DNA from: Hypericum androsaemum
Taxonomy: Eukaryota > Streptophyta > Magnoliopsida > Malpighiales > Hypericaceae
Reading direction: 5' to 3'
DNA length: 64,000 nt
Assembly: GCA_963995505.1 (NCBI GenBank)
Contig: OZ023196.1
Location: forward strand, 14,133,106 to 14,197,105
Made by a program: the position numbers and the translations under genes. The stretch's first letter is position 1, and each line of letters starts with the position of its first letter. Of the stretch, positions 45,290-55,792 are shown in pieces. The notes under the pieces were generated by a model, which worked only from the letters and a program-made list of their open reading frames with translations, was not told the DNA's origin and searched no databases.

Positions 45290-48200
45290 AGGAGATGCTT
45301 GGCCTTTTTGTTATCATGTATGTATTTTTTAATCGAAACTACCTGTTGTCATACAGACATTATTTAATTGATTAATATAGGATTGAGTTTATTAAATTTT
45401 AAATGGTTAAGTATCAAGTTTTAATGTAATTATATTCTGAATACTAAACTTATTTAATCAATTTAGAACAATTTTTCACCAGTTATTTACGTGCTTGTAA
45501 TACCTTCTGTATTTGAGCAGTGATTTATTGTTTGGTCAGTACATATTTATTAAGTTCCATGTGATATGAGATAAAATAATCATTGGAGTTAGAGCACGTC
45601 GGTTGCGGGTGCAACTGCCTTTGGAATCAGTAATCTATCTGAACTTTTTTGGATTTTGTTAATTCAATCCCCAGATGATTAATTCCACATTTACCAAGTT
45701 TGACTCTACCTTTAGTTATTTTAATTTTTTTATTTAACAGCTTCACTCAAGGAACTTTACGACGAATAGATCAATAAAGATGTTCAAGTTTAATCACCAA
45801 GTCTAGTTGGAGTCTTTACAAATGAAACATTACTAAACAATTTTAAATATCTTATATAAATCGAACTTTAATTTGTCATTCTAAATAGGTTTCCGGATAT
45901 ATGGTATAGAAATCCATTTACTTGATAGAAATGGGATATCTTTCTTTGCATCGCAATGGCCTATGGTATCGCCGGTCTAATCCTGCCTTTTTTTGCCGGA
46001 TTTGATTGCGCCAATTTTTTTTCCATCGAGCAAGTGAAATTTGTTAGATTGTTTAATTAACATTATAAAGATGGTCGGCGAAAATCCCATATGATTATTT
46101 GGTGGGAGGGAGTTGACCCCTGGATGTAGTTACTTTAATGTCGCTCCTTTGACAAAAAAAAAGTATGCTTAATATTTGTCAATATTTTCCCTCAAAACTT
46201 ATATCCCGATATTCACTAATATTATAATCCTTCGAAATCGAAAATCCCTTATCTTCAAAGGTTTTATATGTTGCTTTCAGTGGCTAAACATATGCCTTTA
46301 AATTTTGCATTAGCATCTCCATTTAGCCATTGGTGCAAAACTACAATTCGATCTACTCTATAGGCATGTTGATCATGAATTATTTCGCGTTATAGCAATA
46401 CCTTAACACAATGGGTGGATAGATTATATACATTTCGGCTCGAGTCATGATACTAGGTCATACGAGTAACAACAGGTTACGAGACCAATTCGTCCTTATA
46501 CTATATTAAAATCTTTATATCCAATCTAAATCTTTAAAAAATGGATATCTGAATTACCATGTATAATCTCAATTTGTACTTTGTGTCAGATTAATGGAGT
46601 GCACAATTATTTTATTAACCGCTTCAACAGTCAAAACTTCCACAGAGCATCTGATACTCACCTATGAGATTATTGTAACACTTAATTTCATCAACTTGGT
46701 CCCAGTAAATGCCATCCACAGATTTTGGGCCTTACAATAATTCATCTAACTGTAATGGGTTCAACCTTATTTTATTGGATTCTGAATGCTCTGAAGATCG
46801 TGGAAGATGGGACTCAAGAAATTCCATGTGAAAGGCTCTTTATTTTATGGTGAAAGATGGAGGGTACAATTAGAGGACTACCAAGTTGACACTGCCATGG
46901 GCTAAAGAACATGAAACCCTTTTACCTTCTTAAATAGATAATTCATTTAATTATATATATCAAATAATTGCAAGAGTGGAGAGTGTCATGTTGATGGTAT
47001 ATGTTCCATATAACACACGGGCTGTAAATACCGGTCAGATAAGTCCGATCATACTTAACTCTAAAACATCGGCAGAAGTTGTGGTGGATGCCATAGGTAA
47101 TACACCCGAAACGAAACTAATTAACAACATTGAATGTAGTATTTTTATATTGAAAACAAATTGCTGTGAGAATCAATGAGGCTTTAGCTTAATGACAATT
47201 ATGAATATTTAAAGTTGCTCGTACAAGCTAAAAATTGAAGGACTTCTTTTCTTGGAGAAAGGGAACATAAAAGACAAAAGTTGATACATGTTATGCTTTA
47301 AAAGATAAAAATAAAAAATGTTCCCATGTTACAACAGTGTACTCAAAGGTTAAAGTTGAATATTTATTATCTTTTTATTATAAAAATTAGAGAAATAAAA
47401 AATTATAAGCTACCTTTTGACCATACGATTCTAATTTGAACGCACAAAAGTATGCTTGTACGTACAACATTCAATTGGTAGGAAGACTAATAATTAAGGC
47501 ACCAGAATGTGGTTCTCTAGGCAATTAAGAATTGAACATGTTAAGAATTGTCTAAATTAGGAATAGAACTACATGTTAAATAGGTTTTTCTTTTTTGTAC
47601 CTAATTGTGGGTTTAGTTTGGATTTAGGCAAAAGCTGTGGGCCTTGTGCATAATTATGGTCTCAACTTCGTTGAGATAAATTATTCGACCAAATTATATA
47701 TATTGTGTATTTTCCATCTCTCTTGGCTTCGTTACTATTTGTATGAGTATTTAAACATTCATATTTTTGATATTTGGTCAGTAGTCAACGCAAACGGACA
47801 AGATCGTACAATATGATAATATCAATGTCCACTAATCGAAGTTGGGCGCTAATCCATACTTTAAGTAACTGAAATCAAATTGCATCGGTTAGTAGTACAT
47901 CAACATATTATAAGTTGGGAAAAGTTTCTTTTTTTAAGATCTCAATAATTCATTAATGATTACGAAGACTAATGATGAGAATTTGAAAAACTTGTAATCA
48001 TTTTGGCCTAACATGGCTTTGCTAGTGGGTTGCACCATGATTTAACTATAATATATACGCATCTTCTTGTGCACATGACACCTGCACATGGAGATTACAG
48101 GAAATAAAACAACAAGTTGATGTAGCCTTGACAAATTATAATGCATATACGAAATAACGGAAATTTAATATTCAATTTTTAATGGTTATAATATCGATGT

Positions 48201-48576
48201 AAAAATTTAAGTTCGAAAAAAATTATGCAAATTTTTGTCCGTCTTGAACTTAATCTTCACTGCAAAACGAAAATTTTCATGACAAACACCAAACTGAAAA
48301 CATACTCATGGTAGTTCTTCAACCACAACGTGTGGTGGAGCCTGAAAATATTCCATGGGGCAATATGTTCATCATTTATAATTAATAAAAAAAGTAGCAA
48401 TTTAATTGGTGCAAATTTAATTTTGTGTGTGGTCAAATTAAATGTTTTGCCTTAATGACTATTTTGAGTCTCTGCCATTATACCAAGATAAACCAACATG
48501 AAGAAAATCAGTATGAACACTACAAGATATTCAGCAAAACTCAACATGAAAGTCAAAATTACTTCAATGTCAAAAG
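45290..48576. other. Intergenic spacer (block B)
   Basis: No gene is supported. It aligns with 12447-16430 of block A minus the solo LTR there. The short plus-strand frame at 46976-47179 is interrupted in block A and is not called. Confidence 0.5.
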
Positions 48577-48592
48577 ACTACAAGTACAAACT

Positions 48593-48957
48593 AGGGATCT
48601 CTTGGTGTGTCGTGAATACTCTGTCGTGCTTTCTAGTCAGCTGGATGAATTTGGCAAGCAGTGGTATGCTAAAGAAAGTTTGATTTACATTATTTAGGGC
48701 GATTATTTGGCCATATTTAAAATCGCGAGGGTGGATTACTACCTTCTTTTTTATACCACTTTCTTACGGACAAGAGAATGATTCATATGGTCAGATTCTT
48801 TGTCATCCTTGGGCGGGCAAGACCTTTTGATTTTTCTGGACTCGTTCCATTAGGCCTTCATCTTTTGTGTAACTACTGGTCGGCATTACCTTGCTCTTGC
48901 AGGCTACTGCCTTGTAATGTTACATGTTTATATTACAAGAATTACTATTTAAAAAAA
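48593..48957 (+). mobile_element. 5'-truncated LINE tail (block B only)
   Basis: A perfect 16-bp duplication ACTACAAGTACAAACT (48577-48592 and 48958-48973) surrounds a 365-bp insert ending in a run of A. Block A has a single, near-identical target copy near 16420. It contains a typical LINE 3' UTR (T-rich, CTTGTAATGTTACATG before the tail) and no intact frame. It was inserted after the duplication, or lost precisely from A, which is unlikely. Confidence 0.88.
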
Positions 48958-48973
48958 ACTACAAGTACAAACT

Positions 48974-51251
48974 CATACCTTGGCCAAGTATAATCTCCTT
49001 GGTGTATTCATCAAGAAACTATCATAACCAAAGCAAACTACTAAGTTGAGTCATTTGGTAAGAGAGTTGTTCTAATTTAATCATATCTTGAATTCGAGCT
49101 TTTGGAAACGTATCAACGTTAAATACTTGTTAAAAGAACTTTGTCGTCTTTCAAATGTCTCACTCAATTTAAACATGAATTTGTTAATTCAGTGAGTGTC
49201 TAGATACTAAATTGTATAAAATCCCAAAAAAAATAATATCAAACTACATTGTAGAATGACAATATTTCCATCAACACATACTACCTCTCCGTAAGAGTAT
49301 TCCACCTCCTCGTAGATACACTTATTGGATGTCACATCACCTCAACGTAGACACTAATTATCATTCAAAGCGAGTGATAAGTGCAGCAACTTATTGAAAG
49401 TTAATTTTTCCTGATTTAGGGACAGAAAATCCTAGCCAAATTTCTAATAATGTGCTTTGCAATCACTGACAAAAGATTTTTTTTGTTCAGCCCGCAATTT
49501 GTAGGTTCATTGAACAGAAGCAAATGATAGAGTCAGAGGATTCTCCTACAACAAGAACCTCCATTTTCTTGTCACGGGCCCTTTTCCAATCATCCAATTC
49601 CCCGCCGAACAGAATCTGTATCCAAAATTTCTGGGTTAATGGCGGTATCCCTGTTTTATGCTATGATTTTTGGTCTAGTATTCGAACACTAGTGTGCCAA
49701 CTAATTCAGGGTCGAGCCGAGTGAGATATTTGAAAGATTACAAAATTCTTCCAACAAATATTTAACACTACTACATTCTGAATGGCTCGAAACCCACTCA
49801 TCCGTTCAGCATTGGGTATGCTATGATTGCTCTATGCACATATCGGTATGCGTAGAAAAGGTGAGGTCCGATGGTTTGCCTAAATAAAATTAGTGTTGAA
49901 TTTTTATAAGTAAAAAAATGTATTCATATGTTGGCATTAATATATCAATATAAGTTATTTGTTGTCTTCAATCCAAAGATATGAAGTTGTTTTCTTATAG
50001 GTGGAAGGAGAATGGGGTGAAGAGATTTGAACTCATTTTTCCTCTGTTCTAATCAAAAGTATTGACTAATTCCGCTAACCTAAATTAATAAAGTATGACG
50101 ATTTAAATCGTGGATTCTATATTCTATTTGAAAGAACTTTCAAGAAAATAAGAAAAGATGGTTAGATCTCTCGAAGTTGATTTTGATGTGAAAATCAACA
50201 AGATCATATCAGAGTTTGATTATCGACTTTTTGTCTCCAAATTATTAGGAAGCTTGAAGGTTTTCACTATAAATGCACAATTTTTCGAGGCATATCAACC
50301 AGCTCAAGGGCTAAAATCTGACTGTATATCCCTAGGAGCGTAACCAAAAGAAGAAATTGAATCACTAAAACTCAGCATTATAAAACAATAATCACTAGTC
50401 GGGACCATTTCGACGCTAATTGCCTACAATGAGACATTATGTCGGATGACAGATTAATGGTCCGAAGTTGCCATGCATTAAGCATAACAAAGAACTTTCG
50501 GCATAGATTGTGTATAATCCTGCTTCCCTAAACCGCTTACACCCACATGGCTAATGATAATTAAGCATCTAATTACCTCAACAGTGAATTATAGCCCCTC
50601 ACATGGCGATGTCTTAACAATTTTTTCCTCAATTAGGATTTGCATTGTTATGATCAATTAGATGCTCAAAATGAATCAGTATAAAGAACCTACGACATTA
50701 GATTTTGGAGACCCACGTTCTGCCGAACTGAATAAAAAACGCTTATTTTTAGCATTTACTGATTTACTTTTGACCATCATAATTATCAAAAGAAATAGTA
50801 CATAAACAGCCGGAGGGAAAAAGTAAAGGAAGGCATTGAATGCAATGTAGTGGACAGAGAGAAAGTTTGGTTAGCAAGAGATAAGTCAGCATAGAAAATG
50901 ATAGGACATGGAGGAGATTTTCTGCAGAAGATCACACGTGAAGCCCTGCATCTACACTACATTTCATGCACATCATATCTGTAATGATTTTACTTCATGT
51001 GCACTTGCTGAACACAGATACATAATTCACGGACCTGATTGCAGAGATCCTCGCAGTTAAATGCTCGAACTAAAAATCGGATCGGTACGATATCTGATAA
51101 TGTTGTTGTCTATTCAATTATCTGAGGATAACTCGAATCATTTGAAGATACAGCAGTGATCCAGTAACAGCCTCGTTTATCAACGTTCCCCCATCATAAA
51201 AATACCCAGAGATATCGAAATGAAGTTACCCTACAAAATTTTCCTAGCTAG
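48974..51251. other. Intergenic spacer (block B)
   Basis: No gene is supported. It aligns with 16430-18880 of block A minus the 496-bp insert there. Confidence 0.5.
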
Positions 51252-54026
51252 TTACACCAAATAGGAAGACATTAAATTCCAGCTAATTCTCATGTGCATT
51301 GGCATCCTTGCCACAAAGCGGAGAATGTCCGGCTTGTCTCGAAGGGCCGGGTACATGTTTTCTGGCTTTTGGTCCAGAATAGGGATGTACTTTGCCATAT
51401 TGGGAAGTACAACCTCCCTACAATGGAGGTGCAGTAGAGGGACCTTGGACAGAACACTTCCTTTCTGGACATCAAGATTTGCAGGCCTCCGCAACTTGTA
51501 TGGCTCCCCTGAAAGTGGCTCCACATTAATTTGAGGCATTTGCTTCCATTTCTTGTGCATAAACCAACCGTATTTATAGTCTCCCACGATTGGAGTTCCC
51601 AAAGCTTCAGCGCAATGTACCCGGAGCTGTATAAAGATGGATAAGGACACATCAGAAACATATCAAAGGCGTGTCCAGCTAAATCTGAAGTCGCCCAAAC
51701 CGAATAACACAATCACATACTCCTAACCACAAAAACATGTAGCATATTACATCTTAATCCATGACCTCACACAGTCAAACTAGACACGATCAGTCAAGTT
51801 AATTAAATAATTATCTACGATATAGAGATAGTAGCATACCAATAATTGAACTTACTAGACATGGAAACTGTCTTTAACTTATCAATGGAATGAACGCAGG
51901 GGAAATTTTGAAGATGTGCTGAAACTTGTGTGGCCAGTTTTTACTCCTTTTACTGAAGTTCCACATTACCTGATCTTTTCGACCTGTAAGTGGACGCAAT
52001 TCAAGCCATGAGCATCCGTTTATCATAGGCCCCATCACTCGATATTCAGTTATAGCCGCTTGCCGAGCTTCCAAACCGGAACACTGAGCCAATATAACTC
52101 TCTCGGACTTCCCATCATCGAGAATCACCTAAAACAAAGAGTATCTGGTGTTACATTCACTTTATGTGATTTATCTAGGTATGACAGTTCTTGCTCTGAA
52201 GATGGGAAGAGAGCAAGAACCTTTGACAGGGGAGCGTGAATCAGGCCTTCTTTCTCTTGGGGACGGCCGATAACTAATGCCCAGTACCGTTGATATGTTG
52301 CCTCACGGGCATCATCCCACTCCTAGTAACAATGTGTCTTAGTAAGGAGTATCAAATATTTGCAAATTGTACAAGAACTAAAAATTTCCCACTTCTTCTT
52401 AGTAGTATAACCTAACAGCCAACAGCAATACCTTGCAGCTGGATGTCGATTTGCTGTGTCCACTAAATAACCATTGAAGATGAGAAACACTTCCTTCTGT
52501 TCTTCCCATTAGAAGAAGGCCGCTACTCTCTCTGTCAAGACGGTGGACCTGAAAGAATCATCTTAGTAAGAGCAAAAATGGACAAACTTCCTAAAGCTCT
52601 TTATCTTGCTGAAACATATAAAATTAACCAAACCGTGCAGGATTAATACTAGCCTATATCGTGGTCAGATTAAGCAAGGGTGCATCAACACCAGTGGACA
52701 GTTTAGCCTAATCAAACAGTCCTATGAAGCACCAAAAACTTGCAAGCATTCAAATGCAGTTGTTAAGAACATAAAAGCTCACCAACTTTGGACCCTCATC
52801 GGAACCATACGACAGAGCTGCAGCGGCCAATGCATCCATGCTATTATGAATTGGCATATTCCCCTGCCGCATTACAACACAAACAAGAAACAAAAAAAAT
52901 GTTAAATCAATCAAAATCTGCAGGACTACATACAAACATGCAGAGTCCTCCGTCTCTAACCTTGACCGGGACTCTCGGTGGCTTATTCAGCACAAGTATA
53001 GCTGAGTCCTATGACATTAAACAAACCAAGGATCAAAAAACACATAAAACTAACTCAAAACCAAAGATCACCCAAAGCTCATCCTGAACAAACACACCTT
53101 ATACTCGACGAGCCTCTGCATATAGGCAATCTCATCAGCATTCGGGTGCAGAGTCCCACTCGGGATGGTATCAAATCTCTTCTTAATCCTAGTCTCGGCA
53201 ATCGACACTGGCACGCAGACCCTCATCCCTTTCTCCATCGCGTCCCCCGTGTTGACCTGTTCACAAGCTGGCAATCAACTAACTATTAAACCCCTCACAA
53301 TCACACCAACAACCAAACACCCTCACTCTCTTCTCCGAATCGAAACTCCAACAACTCCCACCTTTCGCATCGGCATCCCTTCCTTCTCCAAGTACACCTA
53401 GAAACATTGAAAACTGTTAGAATCTTCATATCCAACCCAAAACCTCGTACAACAATGGGCAGGGGATCGACCTGCTCCGATACCATGTTAGAATCTCCAT
53501 ATCCAACTCAAAACCTTAAAGCTATAGGTCAGTGGATTTTTAACATTTATAAACTAGTCCGTCACTTTTGTACTAAGGAACGTGGGATTCTAACGGAAAA
53601 GAATTATTAGGCTCTGTTTGTTTCGCTAGGAAATGTTTTCCCTAATGAAAAGAATTCTGCCCTAAAAATACGTAGAAATTCATTTTCCGGGTAAAAAATT
53701 TCCCGTAAAACATACGGAGCCTTATTGAAACTCACGAGGCCTTTGTTGAAATGGGAGCGGACAACGGTGTCGTCGACCTCGTCGAAGTAATACTTGAGCC
53801 ACGTGACGGCGGTGACGCGAGAAGAGGTGGAGTTCCGTCCGGGGAGAGGGTGGCCGGGGAAGGGGGGAAGCGAGAGGAGCTGACGTGGCATGGGGCCTGA
53901 TTTAGGGGGGCCTAGGCGGGCTACGTTGTTGGCGACCCGGATGACGGGCTCGGCGGCTACAGGCTCCGGCCGAGCGATCCGGGAGAAGCTCCGGACGTGG
54001 CGGAGGGCGGTGGGGTTGGGGAGCAT
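51252..54026 (-). CDS. RluA-type RNA pseudouridine synthase, probably mitochondrial (intact copy B)
   Basis: Nine exons (minus): 53736-54026, 53362-53397, 53098-53256, 52961-53008, 52783-52863, 52432-52548, 52221-52322, 51970-52128, 51252-51626. All introns are GT-AG and every exon is in frame, giving 455 residues. It should convert uridine to pseudouridine in organellar RNA. The N-terminal S4-like region has TWLKYYFDEVDD and SHFNKGLVYLE; the catalytic motif is HRLDRESSG (residues ~207-215, Asp as catalytic residue); the C-terminus has LTGRKDQLRVHC and GTPIVGDYKYG. It matches the plant RNA pseudouridine synthase 3/4 group annotated as mitochondrial; the Arg/Ser-rich N-terminus fits a presequence. 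TGRKDQ has Asp where relatives have His. The first Met of the conserved frame is chosen; an upstream Met at 54197 is possible. Confidence 0.93.
53415..53595 (-). mobile_element. TRIM retroelement in intron 1 of the synthase (copy B)
   Basis: 53486-53595 is a 110-bp LTR (TGTTAGAATCTCC at the left edge, GGGATTCTAACG at the right); next to it on the minus strand is a primer-binding-like TGGTATCGGAGC. A second, shortened LTR copy starts at 53415 (TGTTAGAATCTTC). It is shared with block A and therefore older than the duplication. Confidence 0.75.
53609..53722. mobile_element. Small MITE in intron 1 of the synthase (copy B)
   Basis: A ~114-bp element with inverted ends AGGCTCTGTTTGTTT and (reversed) AGGCTCCGTATGTTT, and TTTTCCC/GGGAAA words inside each end. 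It starts right after the 3' side of the TRIM and ends just inside the exon 1 donor side. The same element is at 21241-21354. Confidence 0.65.
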
Positions 54027-54632
54027 CGGGGAAGGGTTAGCGCCGAGCGCGAAGGCATGTACGGGTCCCGGAAGGTGGAGGCGGGTCCGGGTTCGGGCTG
54101 TTTGGAGCGGCTTTGGGTCCGGTCCGGAAATACAAGAATAACAATTAGAGATAAATCTAACTATATTAAAATATCTAAAAAATAACAATCTATTCATATT
54201 TACTAAATTTCGTCATGGTTAAATTTTGTAATAGTTATTAATTTATGTATTTATAAAACTATAAGCTATGAGATACTAACGCATAACTCAACAATTACTT
54301 ACGTAATAGAGTACGTCAAATTTAATTAAAAAATTTTGAGTTTACATTTTTAAGAATAATTGTTAGAAAATTTTTGGAACATTTCAAAAGTTTTAACTGG
54401 TTCAAATTTTAATTAGTCAACTCAGCAAGTATTAAGATATACTTAAGATACCAAGATTATCAACCGGAAAAAACACATAGGATACTAACGCATGAATTGC
54501 AATAATAATAATAAAACAAAACTGCTAGATTCAATTAATTAAAACGGATATCTGATTATTCTAACTCATGCAGTTAATTTAATTTCCAAGTAACCCACCA
54601 CAGCCTAAACATTACGTTACCAAAATTTTCCA

Positions 54633-54640
54633 ATATAAAA
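54633..54640 (+). promoter_or_regulatory. TATA-like box of peptide copy B
   Basis: ATATAAAA lies 108 bp upstream of the peptide start at 54741. The aligned place in block A (about 22238) is AAATAAAA. Confidence 0.5.
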
Positions 54641-54740
54641 TCCCAAGCACCAGCCCTTTGCCATCCCATCCAATTCACAACTACCCAAAAAGAAAACTTT
54701 CAATTTGGTCCTTAAAGAATTCCCAGAAAAAAGAAAGAAG

Positions 54741-54986
54741 ATGGCCTCCACCAAAATCAACATTATTTCAACTCTCTTCCTCCTGGTTGTGTTGTTTTCA
54801 TCTGTGGAAGTGGGCCTGGGGGCCCGAAACCTTCTCCAGCCCAAAGTCCCACAGATACCTTGGCTCCCGATTTTCGGCCCATGGCCCTGGCCCGTGATCC
54901 CCATCCCCATCGCCCAGTCCCCGGGTAACTCTCCCCATAGCGTCTCTGTTCCTCCATCCACGGCTCCGTCTCCGAGAAGATTTTGA
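54741..54986 (+). CDS. Small secreted proline-rich peptide, copy B
   Basis: An 81-residue intronless protein of the same design as copy A: signal peptide ending near VEVGLGA, then a cysteine-free Pro-rich mature part (IFGPWPWPVIPIPIAQSPGN) ending in STAPSPRRF. I chose the Met of MASTKIN because it is the common start in both copies; the frame is open 12 codons upstream. Between copies I count about six silent and seven to eight replacement changes, and most replacements lie in the mature part. The signal peptide and the GPWPWPVIPIP core are unchanged. It is divergent from the intact pseudouridine synthase, with 714 bp between the two starts. Function is unknown; secretion is well supported, anything further is guesswork. 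Confidence 0.75.
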   Translation: MASTKINIISTLFLLVVLFSSVEVGLGARNLLQPKVPQIPWLPIFGPWPWPVIPIPIAQSPGNSPHSVSVPPSTAPSPRRF

Positions 54987-55299
54987 GCCGTGTCTTTGTT
55001 CTTCTGAAGAAAGATCTTGCCCAACTCGAATAGTGCGAATAAGCCCTTTTTTGTGGTTTCTTTATTGGATGGGCAACTATGCTTGCACTTGTAAAAGATT
55101 AATTGAATAAAGTTGGTTGGCTACTATTTATTATAAGTTATGATGTGTATATTTGCTATGAGTTCTTTTTGCATTATCTAACTCTTTACGGTTATTTCGT
55201 GTGTCATTATGCATTTACGAAAAATAATTGAAAGAAAGCGACTCGACTGCATGAAAAGAAAAACATTGTAAAAAACAAATAACATAATAATAGAGATTT

Positions 55300-55540
55300 T
55301 TTCTAAAATAGGCAAAAAATATAGATATATTTTCTAAATAGGCAAAAACTTAATATATTATTAAAAACGGCAAAAATTTAATTAAAAACTAAAAAAAAAG
55401 GTGACGACCCAAGTGTGGGTCGTCTCATTCTCTTAACCTTACAAACAATATAATAAAAATGTATAATAATGGAGACGACCCAAGTATAGGTCGCCTCCCT
55501 GACATCATTAGTATTAAATTAATATAATATTGGAGACTAA
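55300..55540. other. Block-B-specific stretch with two GACGACCC hairpins
   Basis: An AT-rich insert relative to block A that contains a perfect 8-bp stem GACGACCC/GGGTCGTC with a 6-bp loop (55403-55424) and a slightly imperfect second copy (about 55473-55496). It is likely a small repetitive element, but boundaries cannot be placed. Confidence 0.5.
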
Positions 55541-55792
55541 TATTGTCAGTACAGGAAAGATATTGCGATATTTGTAATTTTTACCAAGTAAAGGTAGCAA
55601 AAAGAAATATACCATAACCGTTATTGGCGCCAACGGTCAGAGTCACATATAGCTTATCCATCAACACAAAGACACCATCTTCTTCCCACCACCTACTTAT
55701 ACCACACACTCACACACATAGAGAGCGGGAGAGGATAAAAATTCTCGATTTTGAGCCATTCTTCTTCGAGGAATCCTCCGAGCTCCACGGAG

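Larger units (their letters stand above)
42509..55628. repeat. Segmental duplication, block B
   Basis: This is the second copy of the block described at 3018-23022, in the same orientation. It starts ~150 bp right of a LINE and ends ~165 bp before the start codon of the PAM71/GDT1-type gene. Extra sequence compared with block A includes the MITE at 43313, the LINE tail at 48593 and a hairpin-bearing stretch at 55300-55540. Confidence 0.93.

Noticed and set aside
3018..55628. The two blocks as uncollapsed haplotypes of one locus
   Set aside because: Flanking genes differ on the right-hand side of each block and no gap or run of N lies between them, so true duplication is favoured; the alternative is kept as the refuting test because I cannot check read depth.
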